Part shown: piece by piece, positions 32,786 to 40,155 of the stretch
How the letters are laid out: each line of letters begins with the position of its first letter
Numbering within the stretch: the stretch's first letter is position 1
DNA from: Bacteroidales bacterium
GTDB taxonomy: Bacteria > Bacteroidota > Bacteroidia > Bacteroidales > Muribaculaceae
Assembly (NCBI GenBank): GCA_020859755.1
Contig: JAJBVP010000122.1
Coordinates: 1 to 45,693 of the forward strand
Direction of reading: 5' to 3'
Length of the DNA: 45,693 bases
Notes under the pieces: generated by a model
The model's database searches: none
What the model was told of the DNA's origin: nothing
The model's input: only the letters and a program-made list of their open reading frames with translations
Program-made: the position numbers and the translations under genes

Positions 32786-33952
32786 ATGTTTCCGATAGAA
32801 AAATTACAACAGTCCCCTACCCCGCTCTATTACTACGATTTGGAGCTTCTCCAGAAGACGCTGCAAGCCATCAAAGAGGCGATCCCCGACGACCGATTCA
32901 AGGTGCATTATGCCATCAAGGCGTGCAACAATCCCCAGGTGCTCAAAGTAATAGCCGACGCTGGATTTGGCGCCGACTGCGTCTCGGGAGGCGAAATCGT
33001 TCAAGCGCTGGAGGCTGGCATCGCTCCCGAGAAAATCGTGTATGCCGGCGTGGGCAAAACCGACGCTGAGATTCTACTGGGCCTTGAGAACGGCATCGGT
33101 TGCTTCAACGTGGAGTCGCTTGAGGAGCTGGAGGTACTCAACGAGTTGGCCCTCAAGGCAGGCAAGGTGGCCCCCATCGCTTTCCGCATCAACCCCAATA
33201 TCGACGCCCACACCCACGAATACATCACCACGGGTCTGGCCGAAAACAAGTTTGGCATCCCTCACCACCTCGAGAAAGAGGCCATAAAAAAAGCTAAGGA
33301 GATGAAGGGCGTGCGCCTAAAAGGCCTGCATTTCCACATCGGCTCCCAGATTACTATCAACGAGCCGTTCGCCCTGTTGTCTCATCGTGTCAACTCCATG
33401 CAGGACGAATACGCCAAGCAGGGGGTCACATTTGAGACCATCAACGTGGGCGGTGGCTTGGGAATCGACTACGACGATCCTGACGGCAACCCCATTCCCG
33501 ATTTTAAGAGCTATTTCGCCACTTTCGCCCGCGACCTAAAGCTCCGCCCCGGCCAAGAATTACACTTCGAATTGGGCCGCGCGGTTGTAGGTCAGTGCGG
33601 CTCGTTGATCACCCGCGTGCTATACGTCAAGAAAGGCGCGGGCAAACAGTTTGTGATCTGCGACGCTGGTTTCCCCGATCTGATCCGCCCGGCCCTCTAC
33701 GGCGCTCACCACAAAATCGAAAACCTCTCTGCAGCAGGGCGAGCCACAGTGAATGACGGCTCCAAGGACACCACCGCAGTATACGACGTTGTTGGACCCA
33801 TCTGCGAGTCGACCGACTGCTTTGGCAAGGACGAACGACTGCCCATCACCTATCGTGGAGATCTGCTGGCCCTACGCTCCGCCGGTGCCTACGGTGAAGC
33901 CATGGCCTCGGCTTACAATTCCCGTCCCCTCCCCTCCTCTCTCCTCGCCTAA
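32786..33952 (+). CDS. lysA: Diaminopimelate decarboxylase
   Basis: This 388-aa PLP enzyme converts meso-diaminopimelate to L-lysine. The barrel domain has the PLP lysine in VHYAIKACNNPQVLKVI near residue 45, followed by GADCVSGGEI, HFHIGSQI and INVGGGLGIDYDD. The C-terminal beta domain carries ELGRAVVGQCGSLITRVLYVK, CESTDCFGKDERLP and GAYGEAMASAYNSRP. Length is slightly short because the C-terminal tail is trimmed, but no catalytic motif is missing. A HAD phosphatase gene starts 6 bases after its last base. Confidence 0.95.
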   Translation: MFPIEKLQQSPTPLYYYDLELLQKTLQAIKEAIPDDRFKVHYAIKACNNPQVLKVIADAGFGADCVSGGEIVQALEAGIAPEKIVYAGVGKTDAEILLGLENGIGCFNVESLEELEVLNELALKAGKVAPIAFRINPNIDAHTHEYITTGLAENKFGIPHHLEKEAIKKAKEMKGVRLKGLHFHIGSQITINEPFALLSHRVNSMQDEYAKQGVTFETINVGGGLGIDYDDPDGNPIPDFKSYFATFARDLKLRPGQELHFELGRAVVGQCGSLITRVLYVKKGAGKQFVICDAGFPDLIRPALYGAHHKIENLSAAGRATVNDGSKDTTAVYDVVGPICESTDCFGKDERLPITYRGDLLALRSAGAYGEAMASAYNSRPLPSSLLA

Positions 33953-33957
33953 CGACA

Positions 33958-34617
33958 ATGGACTGCAAGAGGTATAGCAACTATATATTTGATTTTGACG
34001 GGACGCTGATGGATACTTCGGCCGGGATTTTGGCCACTATCCGCGCCACCATTGACACGATGGGTTTGCCCAGCCGCTCCGAAGGACAATGCCGTTCGAT
34101 TATCGGTATCCGCACCGACGAGGCTGGCCATCACCTTTACCCTAAGATCCACATCGACGACGAGGAGTTTGCCCGCGTGTTCCGCTCTATTTACCCCGGG
34201 ATGCAAGCCCAATACCCTGCCACGCCATTTGCTGGGGTATTATCATGCCTCAAGGCTATGAAGGAGCAGGGTGGGCGGCTGGCGATCGCTTCAAGCCGTC
34301 GGCGCGATTCCATCTTCCAGTTTTTGCGTCAATTGGGCATTGAGGGATGGTTTCAGATAGTGGTAGGAGCTGAGGATGTGGTCAAAGGGAAGCCCAACCC
34401 CGACCCTGTCCTGAAAATACTTGACGAGATGGGCTGGGACGCTCAGGGCACGCTGGTAGTGGGTGACGCCGACGTGGATATCCTGATGGGCAACGCTGCC
34501 GGATGTGACACTTGCGCAGTGACCTATGGCAACGGCTCGGAGGAATCTTTACAGGCTGCCCGCCCCACCTTCACGATCCACTCCTTTCCCGACCTCGATC
34601 CCGATTTGGGAGCATAA
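33958..34617 (+). CDS. HAD-superfamily phosphatase (phosphoglycolate phosphatase-like)
   Basis: This 219-aa cytosolic phosphatase has the nucleophile motif IFDFDGTLMDTSAG, motif II in IASSRRRDSIFQFL, a lysine in VVKGKPNPDPVLKIL, and motif IV in LVVGDADVDILMGNAAG. The cap domain is helical (C1 type). Its substrate is unknown; relatives act on phosphoglycolate, pyrophosphate or sugar phosphates. It is probably cotranscribed with lysA. No clear terminator was seen after it. Confidence 0.88.
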   Translation: MDCKRYSNYIFDFDGTLMDTSAGILATIRATIDTMGLPSRSEGQCRSIIGIRTDEAGHHLYPKIHIDDEEFARVFRSIYPGMQAQYPATPFAGVLSCLKAMKEQGGRLAIASSRRRDSIFQFLRQLGIEGWFQIVVGAEDVVKGKPNPDPVLKILDEMGWDAQGTLVVGDADVDILMGNAAGCDTCAVTYGNGSEESLQAARPTFTIHSFPDLDPDLGA

Positions 34618-34672
34618 TCCATGGGATGAACCGACGTTTATTTACACATTTCGGGGGTTGATTGGCACATGC

Positions 34673-34703
34673 TTGCGGTGAAATTCTCTATAATGTACCT
34701 TTG
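34673..34703 (+). promoter_or_regulatory. Promoter of the secreted 140-aa protein gene
   Basis: TTG (34673) and TACCTTTG (34696-34703) are spaced 20 bases apart, a near-ideal Bacteroidota promoter. The leader to the ATG at 34756 is about 45 nt. Confidence 0.7.
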
Positions 34704-34755
34704 CTGAAAAATCAGAAACAATAGAAAATATTAACCACAAAAACATCAACCCAAA

Positions 34756-35178
34756 ATGAAAAAATCGATTTTAGCTTTAGCACTTTTCGCCACTGTAGGT
34801 TTCACCGCCGCATTCGCTGAGGAAACCGCAACTGCAGCCCAAGAGGAAACCACCGCCTGCGCCCAGGACACCGTGGAGGTAGTAGCACCAGAGGTAGCCG
34901 TAGCCGATGAGGCAGTAGTAGCCGAGGAGGCCACCGAGGAGCCTGCTACCGTTGCCGAGGAGGCTGCCCCGACAGCCGAGGCTGAGTTTGTAGCCATTGA
35001 GGTTGCCGAGCTTCCCCAGGCCGTGCAGGACGCTGTAGCCTCGATCGCCGACACCACCGTCTCCGCTGCGTTCGTTAAGGATGGTGATGTGAAGACCTAC
35101 AAGGTAGTGCTCACCGATGCCGAGGGCAACACCCAGGATGTTCTCTTTAACGAGGCTGGAGAGATAATCCCGGCCTAA
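34756..35178 (+). CDS. Exported Ala/Glu-rich protein with PepSY-like end
   Basis: This 140-aa protein has a clear signal peptide (KKSILALALFATVGFTAAFAEE). The middle, about residues 22-80, is low-complexity and dominated by Ala, Glu, Val and Thr. The end (AVQDAVASIADTTVSAAFVKDGDVKTYKVVLTDAEGNTQDVLFNEAGEII) resembles half of a PepSY/BLIP-type beta domain. It is probably periplasmic. Function is unknown. It has a strong promoter of its own and a bidirectional terminator behind it. Confidence 0.85.
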   Translation: MKKSILALALFATVGFTAAFAEETATAAQEETTACAQDTVEVVAPEVAVADEAVVAEEATEEPATVAEEAAPTAEAEFVAIEVAELPQAVQDAVASIADTTVSAAFVKDGDVKTYKVVLTDAEGNTQDVLFNEAGEIIPA

Positions 35179-35200
35179 GAATTTGCACCTGAAATTCAAT

Positions 35201-35230
35201 GGAGCTGGCGAGTGAACGCCGGCTCCTTTT
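35201..35230. terminator. Bidirectional terminator between convergent genes
   Basis: GGAGCTGGCG and CGCCGGCTCC pair with one T/G pair around a 6-nt loop and are followed by TTTTG on the plus strand. The element lies between the convergent 140-aa and 288-aa protein genes and could end both. Confidence 0.8.
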
Positions 35231-35233
35231 GCG

Positions 35234-36100
35234 TTATTCCACTTCGATGACGAGATAATTGGAGAGACCCCAGAAGCGGTTGGGGTCGAGGATACGCAGC
35301 ACTTTCTGGCCGTCAACGTCCACAATTTCGAATGCGTCGGAGGGATGGGTGGTCAACAATTTTGCCTTGCGGCTGTGGATGTGAAGCAGGATGAGGTCGC
35401 GCTTGTCGGAGGTAGTGAAAAAATCCTTGTCAAACTCACCTTTAAGCAACCGAGGAGAGCGCAGGAAGGCTGTCTCGAGTATCTTGTGGCGCTTGAGCTC
35501 GCCATGCGACCCCACGGCGTAATAGCAGGTGTTAAGCTCATCGGCCAATTGCGTAGACATTTCGCGGGCTTCATCGGCATCGTGGTTGGCCTCGGCCACC
35601 GATTGCGACAGGGAATCAACCGCCAGGCTGAGTACCGAAATCTGGGAGTTGGCGCGGGCCAGGCGCTTTCTTAGGGTGGCCAATTCCTTGTAACGGCTGT
35701 CAATATGGGCCTTCATGGCCTCCACCGTGGATGTCATCTCCTCGGTATAAAGCGATGAACCCAACAGACGAGATTCGAGTTCGGCCAGCGCCTCTCGCCG
35801 TTGTTGTAGGGTTTTCTGGATCAGGGCCAAGTCGGCGAGCACCTGAGTGCGCTGGGAAGGTTTTTCCAACGAGTGCACTCCCGACATGGAGATTAGTTCC
35901 TCCATCTGCTTGATTTGGTCCATACACTTGGCGATATCGGTGACTAGCGCAAGCAGTTGGTCGCGTTCCTCTAAGGCCGTGACGAGTTCCTGACGTGAGG
36001 CCTCTTGCAGGTCGGTGGCACTTTCCTTGTTGTCGCCAGATGAGCAACCGGGCAAGAGAAGACACAGGGGAAGAATGGCTGATAATAGACGATGGTTCAT
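35234..36100 (-). CDS. Hypothetical coiled-coil lipoprotein
   Basis: This 288-aa lipoprotein has a signal sequence ending LLPGCSS, giving lipidation at Cys19. Residues about 30-195 are rich in heptad-like Leu/Ala/Glu/Arg patterns (ELVTALEERDQLLALVTDIAKCMDQIKQMEEL and later LATLRKRLARANSQI), so a long coiled coil is likely. The C-terminal 90 residues are more globular (CYYAVGSHGELKRHKILE, then FFTTSDKRDLILLHIHSRKAKLLTTHPSD). I recognise no named family, although similar coiled-coil lipoproteins are common in Bacteroidota. It is divergent from the LytS-type kinase gene. Confidence 0.85.
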   Translation of the reverse strand: MNHRLLSAILPLCLLLPGCSSGDNKESATDLQEASRQELVTALEERDQLLALVTDIAKCMDQIKQMEELISMSGVHSLEKPSQRTQVLADLALIQKTLQQRREALAELESRLLGSSLYTEEMTSTVEAMKAHIDSRYKELATLRKRLARANSQISVLSLAVDSLSQSVAEANHDADEAREMSTQLADELNTCYYAVGSHGELKRHKILETAFLRSPRLLKGEFDKDFFTTSDKRDLILLHIHSRKAKLLTTHPSDAFEIVDVDGQKVLRILDPNRFWGLSNYLVIEVE

Positions 36101-36148
36101 TTCCTAAAGGTTAGGCCCACGAAATTAATAAAAAAGAGCCGCATGTGC

Positions 36149-36156
36149 CAAACGTA
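36149..36156 (-). promoter_or_regulatory. Promoter of the coiled-coil lipoprotein gene
   Basis: The minus strand reads TACGTTTG, a TAnnTTTG -7 box about 50 bases upstream of the ATG. A 7-bp inverted repeat ACATTCG/CGAATGT (36164-36190) and three (T/C)GCCAA copies (36146, 36169, 36199) overlap the region and could be an operator. Confidence 0.5.
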
Positions 36157-36246
36157 CAGCCCAACATTCGCCAAATGTGTAAACGAATGTCACAAAAGTG
36201 CCAATCAACGACAAGCCTACGCCTTGGGCATGTCGACATTTTAGCG

Positions 36247-36254
36247 TAAATTTG
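36247..36254 (+). promoter_or_regulatory. Histidine kinase promoter, nearly abutting the start codon
   Basis: TAAATTTG is followed by only TGGA before the ATG at 36259. A transcript from here would be leaderless or nearly so. Confidence 0.55.
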
Positions 36255-36258
36255 TGGA

Positions 36259-37320
36259 ATGAAACGACTGCTACGCCGATTAAGAATTAGCGGAGGACCC
36301 CGGAGCACATCTTGGATCCTCAACTTGTTCTTTTGCGTGGTGTTCATGCCAATCTTGGTGGTGCTGGGACCGATGCGGCAATGGTTGGGGCAATGGCCGT
36401 TGTTCGCGTTATTGGCCATAGCGTTCTTATACGGGTGTTACTTCTGCATCTTACGTATCAATCTGCCCAAACTGCTGATACAGGGACAATGGAAACGGCT
36501 GGCCGTCCCCATTCTGGGATTAATTGTGGTCAACTATCTGCTTACCCTCTACCCCCTACCCGACCTCGATTTCGTCATCCCCTCGCTTAGCGCCTACCAG
36601 ACGGAGATGCGCAACTCAAGCGTCGCCATCACCCTGTGGCTTATGTTCTCGTTGGTCGTGGGTTACGCCCTTACAATCTCCTTTGTCACTGAGCTATACC
36701 AGCAACTCTACCTTACCAAGAAAATCGAGGCTCAAAGGAAGAAAGCCGAGCTGGCGATGTTCAAATCGCAAATCAGCCCGCATTTCCTTTTCAATACCCT
36801 CAATTCGCTGTATAGCCTGGTTTTGGGCACGTCGCCCAAGGTCGAGGAAGCCTTCGTCAAGTTCACCGACCTTCTACGATATACCTATGTGGTGGCCGAT
36901 CACGAATATGTGCCCCTAAGCGACGAGGTACAGTATATCCAAAATTACATCGACCTGCAGATGCTCCGTCTCAATTCCTGCACCAAGGTGAAATGGGCCC
37001 ACGATATACTACCCGACCAAGGCACAACCATGGTGCCACCCATGCTGATGCTCACGCTTGTAGAGAACGCATTCAAATACGGAGCCTCGGCCACCGAGCA
37101 ATGCCTTATAGAGATTTCCCTGACTCTGTCAGATGGCATCCTCCGCTTCTCCACCAGCAACCACGTGATGCGCCGAGCCGACGAGTTTCGCCAAGCGGTA
37201 CCCATGGGGTTGGACAACTGCCGCAACCGCCTGGCAACGCTCTTTCCATCCCGATTCTCCCTTACCACCAACGAGAGTGACGGGCTATTCACTGTCGAAC
37301 TCACCATTCAATTGCAATGA
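36259..37320 (+). CDS. LytS-type sensor histidine kinase
   Basis: This 353-aa membrane kinase has four membrane segments in the first 155 residues and almost no periplasmic domain, so it may sense something in or near the membrane. The cytoplasmic part has the His_kinase motif FKSQISPHFLFNTLNSLYSLV with phospho-accepting His175. An HATPase_c region follows (VPPMLMLTLVENAFKYGA, MGLDNCRNRLATLF). It belongs to the AlgZ/YehU/LytS group. It overlaps the LytTR regulator gene by 4 bases (ATGA), so the pair forms one two-component system. The signal is unknown. Confidence 0.93.
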   Translation: MKRLLRRLRISGGPRSTSWILNLFFCVVFMPILVVLGPMRQWLGQWPLFALLAIAFLYGCYFCILRINLPKLLIQGQWKRLAVPILGLIVVNYLLTLYPLPDLDFVIPSLSAYQTEMRNSSVAITLWLMFSLVVGYALTISFVTELYQQLYLTKKIEAQRKKAELAMFKSQISPHFLFNTLNSLYSLVLGTSPKVEEAFVKFTDLLRYTYVVADHEYVPLSDEVQYIQNYIDLQMLRLNSCTKVKWAHDILPDQGTTMVPPMLMLTLVENAFKYGASATEQCLIEISLTLSDGILRFSTSNHVMRRADEFRQAVPMGLDNCRNRLATLFPSRFSLTTNESDGLFTVELTIQLQ

Positions 37321-38009
37321 TCATGGACACCAATATAAAATGCGTAGCCATCGATGACGAGCCATTGGCCCTGCAAATAATCGACAACTTCTGCCAGCGC
37401 ATCGGAGGAATCGACCTTGTCACCTTCTCCGACCCTCAAAAAGGATTGGATTACATCCGTCAACACCAGCCCAAGATCGCCTTCCTCGACATCGAAATGG
37501 ACGATATAAACGGCTTGATGATTGCCTCGCAATTGCCCCCCGAGACGTGCTTTATCTTCACCACGGCGTATCTTGAATACGCGGTCGACGGCTTTAACCT
37601 CGACGCTGTCGACTATCTGCACAAGCCCATCGCCTTCCCCCGATTCCAGACAGCCTTCGACCGGGCTTTGCGCCGAATTAACGCCCAAAAGCCCCCTACC
37701 CCTCAAAGGAGCGCCAACATCACCGTCAAAAAAGAGTACCAAAACGTCACTATCCCCTTGGCCGAGATTCTATATATCGAAGCCATGGAGGGATACGTGA
37801 AAATCTACCGTGACAACGGCACGTGCACCCTATCGCGCATGATCCTCAAAAACATCCTGCCGATGCTCCCCGAGGACGAATTCGTGCGCATCCACCGCTC
37901 CTATATCGTCCACCGCTCCAAGATCAAGAGTTACAACCGATCGGAGGTGGTGCTTTCCAACGGCCAAAGCCTCCCTATCGGCCGCAAATACTCGCCGCTT
38001 AACGTATGA
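37317..38009 (+). CDS. LytTR-type response regulator
   Basis: This 230-aa transcription factor has an N-terminal receiver with CVAIDDEPLALQIIDNF, phospho-accepting Asp58 in AFLDIEMDDING, and the T/K positions in FTTAYLEYAVDGF and DYLHKPI. The C-terminal LytTR DNA-binding domain has ILYIEAMEGYVKIYRDNGT and FVRIHRSYIVHRSKIKSY. A second ATG six bases downstream could be the true start. It is paired with the upstream kinase. The target genes are not evident; candidates are the neighbouring lipoprotein genes. Confidence 0.94.
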   Translation: MIMDTNIKCVAIDDEPLALQIIDNFCQRIGGIDLVTFSDPQKGLDYIRQHQPKIAFLDIEMDDINGLMIASQLPPETCFIFTTAYLEYAVDGFNLDAVDYLHKPIAFPRFQTAFDRALRRINAQKPPTPQRSANITVKKEYQNVTIPLAEILYIEAMEGYVKIYRDNGTCTLSRMILKNILPMLPEDEFVRIHRSYIVHRSKIKSYNRSEVVLSNGQSLPIGRKYSPLNV

Positions 38010-38174
38010 TGCGAGTTTCGGTCCAGCGCTCGCCCCGGTGGCCGTGCCCTTTTGTTGTGAGCCTGATGTGTAGATGTCCTGGGCCGTATAAAACACGCGC
38101 CCGAAAGCCTTGAGGTAAGGATGTCACCAAGGGAGGTGAAAGATTGTACAGCCGATTCTTCCATGAGTGATTAG

Positions 38175-38207
38175 TTTGTGGTTGACGCAAAAATTTAAGT
38201 ATATTTG
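38175..38207 (+). promoter_or_regulatory. Upstream promoter of the 223-aa lipoprotein gene
   Basis: TTTG at 38175-38178 and TATATTTG at 38200-38207 are spaced 21 bases apart, a good Bacteroidota promoter. It lies about 80 bases before the ATG and may work in tandem with the box at 38251. Confidence 0.5.
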
Positions 38208-38250
38208 TTGGAATAATCGTTACTAATTTTCCACTTTTATAGATTTTTAC

Positions 38251-38258
38251 TAAATTTG
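38251..38258 (+). promoter_or_regulatory. Proximal promoter of the 223-aa lipoprotein gene
   Basis: TAAATTTG followed by CGAACAAG is a perfect -7 box 32 bases before the ATG at 38291. Confidence 0.6.
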
Positions 38259-38290
38259 CGAACAAGTATCAACCCATTAACTCCAAAACC

Positions 38291-38962
38291 ATGAAAATGA
38301 CCAGATTACTTCTATGCTCCATTGCCGCCCTATCGATGTCGTTCACGGCCTGCGGCGAAGGCTCATCAACGTCCACCGACGACGCCATGCTATTCGGACA
38401 AGTACCCGCTATCGTCGCCCAGTGCAACGAGCAAGTGAAATCGCTGCGCGAGGAGTGGAAACACTGCAAGTCCCCAAGTACCAAATCGGAAATACGCGAG
38501 AAAATCGAGCGCTGCCAAGCCGAGACCAACGAGGCTGTCGCCATTGCCGCCCCCGAATGGTCGGGCGCTACCATCGACATCACATCCGACAACCAATTCA
38601 CCGTCCAATCACCCGTCACGGCCACTTACGACAAGATGTTCACGGAAATGGAGCCCAAATACAACCTCGCCGGCTCAATAGTCGTAGCCAAGAACTATCT
38701 GGTCGACCTTGACCCATCAGTGCTTGAGCGCAACCCCGACGCCAAGACCAGCGTGCTCCTTGTGGGTCTCGATGAAAATGGCAAAGAGGTAATCTCCACC
38801 CAGATCGGCTTCGCCAAGATCGAGAAACTGAGCGAGACCAACGTTATCGTGCGCGCCGGCACTCCTGTCAACCTCGAGCCCATCCACATGTCATCCAAGA
38901 AAGCCGACCAATACCTCCTGATCCACTCCCTCCATCTCCGCTTCTACAAATACACCAAGTAA
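38291..38962 (+). CDS. Hypothetical lipoprotein
   Basis: This 223-aa protein has a lipoprotein signal ending SFTACGEG, with Cys21 as the lipidated residue. After a short helical segment (residues about 40-80, EQVKSLREEWKHCK) the rest is beta-rich (ATIDITSDNQFTVQSPVTATYDKMF, KTSVLLVGLDENGKEVISTQIGFAKIEKLSETNVIVRAGTPVNLEPI). It is probably anchored in the outer membrane. The family is not recognised. An ATG two codons downstream is an alternative start. A GC-rich hairpin follows the stop. Confidence 0.83.
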   Translation: MKMTRLLLCSIAALSMSFTACGEGSSTSTDDAMLFGQVPAIVAQCNEQVKSLREEWKHCKSPSTKSEIREKIERCQAETNEAVAIAAPEWSGATIDITSDNQFTVQSPVTATYDKMFTEMEPKYNLAGSIVVAKNYLVDLDPSVLERNPDAKTSVLLVGLDENGKEVISTQIGFAKIEKLSETNVIVRAGTPVNLEPIHMSSKKADQYLLIHSLHLRFYKYTK

Positions 38963-38974
38963 CCCGTCAACCAG

Positions 38975-39000
38975 AGGCGTGGGCGCCCGCGCCCGCGCCT
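38975..39000 (+). terminator. GC-rich hairpin after the 223-aa lipoprotein gene
   Basis: AGGCGTGGGCG and CGCCCGCGCCT pair over 11 positions with one T/G wobble around a 4-nt loop. It starts 13 bases after the stop. No T-run follows, so termination efficiency is uncertain. Confidence 0.6.
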
Positions 39001-39089
39001 CCCTGGCCTTTATCCACCACAACCATCAAGAGGTGGAGCGAGCGACTACATAAGGGAACCCTAAGGCATAAACCATTTAAGAATTGCTT

Positions 39090-39109
39090 CTCGGAATTTT
39101 TATTTCCGA
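39090..39109. promoter_or_regulatory. Palindromic operator candidate upstream of the WYL gene
   Basis: The 20-mer CTCGGAATTTTTATTTCCGA is part of a perfect 8-bp inverted repeat TCTCGGAA/TTCCGAGA (39089-39111). A 17/20 identical copy lies at 40097-40116 ahead of the next gene. It sits 10 bases upstream of a -7 box, across the -33 region, as expected for a repressor or activator site. Confidence 0.65.
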
Positions 39110-39118
39110 GATGAGGGC

Positions 39119-39126
39119 TAATTTTG
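39119..39126 (+). promoter_or_regulatory. WYL gene promoter -7 box
   Basis: TAATTTTG followed by CGAAAAA matches TAnnTTTG and lies 10 bases after the palindrome, mirroring the layout at the next gene. A second match, TATATTTG at 39139-39146, is closer to the ATG and is an alternative. Confidence 0.5.
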
Positions 39127-39166
39127 CGAAAAATGAATTATATTTGCGAGTGAAAAAGACAATACC

Positions 39167-40093
39167 ATGCCCAAAGACAATTTTCAAGAATATGTATGGC
39201 TAATCAGTCGGCTCAGGCGAGGCCCGGCGACATTGTCCGAGTTGGCCGACAGTTTTGAGCGGTCGACACTTTACAACAACAAGCCATTGCAGGCGCGCAC
39301 GCTGTACAACTGGCGTGACAAGGTGTTTGACCTGTTCGACATCAAAATAGAGTACGACAAGAGCGATGGCCGGTATCACATCATCGAGGATGAGGATGGG
39401 CAAAACCAGGGATGGCTGCGCTGGCTCTTGCAGTCGCTTGCCGTGCAGGAGACCATCAGCCAACGTAGCCACCTGAGCGGGAGAATCCTGCTGGAATATG
39501 TGCCGTCGGGCGACACCTTTCTGCAGCCAATCCTCGAGGCGATGCATCTGGGCCGTGTGATGAAGATGGAATATTGCCGTTTCGGGCAAGAGGTTGGCAC
39601 CGATTATGAAATCGAGCCATATTGTGTGAAGGTGCACAACCGCCGTTGGTACCTTCTGGCCAACGCCCGTTTCCACGACAGCCCCAAGGGCGACCGCTGC
39701 CGCTTGCTTATATTTGCCCTCGACCGTATCGTGTCCTTGGAAAGTACCGACGAGGAGTTTACCTACCCCGATGATTTCGACCCCGAGGAGTATTTCAGCG
39801 AATACTACGGAGTATGGACAAATCCCCACGCCCCCCTCGAAACCGTTCTGCTGCGTGTCGACACCGTGCAGCGCGACTATATCGAAACGCTTCCACTCCA
39901 TCACACCCAGCAACTTGTCGAGGAGAATGAGGAGTACGGCGTTTACGAGCTTCGCCTTCGCCCAACGATCGACTTCTTCTTGATCCTATTGGGGTTAGGC
40001 TCTTACGCTGAAGTCTTGGCTCCCGAGAGTCTACGCTCCCTCATGGCCGGTGAAATTTCCCTCCTCAACGATATCTACCAAGGAAAAATTTAA
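39167..40093 (+). CDS. WYL-domain transcriptional regulator
   Basis: This 308-aa DNA-binding regulator has a winged-helix region at residues 1-80 (YVWLISRLRRGPATLSELADSFERSTLYNNKPLQARTLYNWRDKVFDLF). The WYL ligand-sensing domain spans about 125-190 (GRVMKMEYCRFGQEVGTDYEIEPYCVKVHNRRWYLLANARF), with Trp-Tyr-Leu visible as WYLLA. A WCX-like C-terminus follows. WYL regulators often control defence or stress genes and may sense nucleic-acid fragments or nucleotides. Matching palindromes before this gene and the next suggest that it regulates both. The J-domain gene starts 62 bases after its stop. Confidence 0.92.
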   Translation: MPKDNFQEYVWLISRLRRGPATLSELADSFERSTLYNNKPLQARTLYNWRDKVFDLFDIKIEYDKSDGRYHIIEDEDGQNQGWLRWLLQSLAVQETISQRSHLSGRILLEYVPSGDTFLQPILEAMHLGRVMKMEYCRFGQEVGTDYEIEPYCVKVHNRRWYLLANARFHDSPKGDRCRLLIFALDRIVSLESTDEEFTYPDDFDPEEYFSEYYGVWTNPHAPLETVLLRVDTVQRDYIETLPLHHTQQLVEENEEYGVYELRLRPTIDFFLILLGLGSYAEVLAPESLRSLMAGEISLLNDIYQGKI

Positions 40094-40096
40094 TCC

Positions 40097-40116
40097 CTCG
40101 GAATCGTTTTTTCCGA
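40097..40116. promoter_or_regulatory. Palindromic operator candidate upstream of the J-domain gene
   Basis: CTCGGAATCGTTTTTTCCGA differs from the WYL-gene site at only three central positions. It lies 10 bases before the -7 box at 40127 and covers the -33 region. Its repetition at two adjacent promoters is the main evidence that it is functional. Confidence 0.65.
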
Positions 40117-40126
40117 CCCCTGCTAT

Positions 40127-40134
40127 TACCTTTG
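40127..40134 (+). promoter_or_regulatory. Promoter of the J-domain/HIRAN/EVE-like operon
   Basis: TACCTTTG followed by CGTTGTAAAAC is a perfect -7 box 21 bases before the chosen ATG at 40156. It lies inside the longer alternative frame (40132), so the shorter start is preferred. Confidence 0.65.
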
Positions 40135-40155
40135 CGTTGTAAAACTGAAAAAACT

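Larger units (their letters stand above)
38010..38290. other. Intergenic region before the 223-aa lipoprotein gene
   Basis: This is a 281-base gap. Bases 38010-38165 are moderately GC-rich, with overlapping short minus-strand frames but no credible gene. Bases 38166-38290 are AT-rich and hold two promoter-like elements. I see no RNA gene that I can name. Confidence 0.5.

Noticed and set aside
38010-38265. Overlapping minus-strand frames of 77-88 aa in the gap after the LytTR gene
   Set aside because: No promoter, no recognisable domain, and no preference for one frame. They could be a decayed gene, but the sequence does not support that.
39139-39146. TATATTTG as the main promoter of the WYL gene
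   Set aside because: It matches the -7 consensus, but the box at 39119 has the same distance to the palindrome as in the next gene. It is kept only as an alternative.
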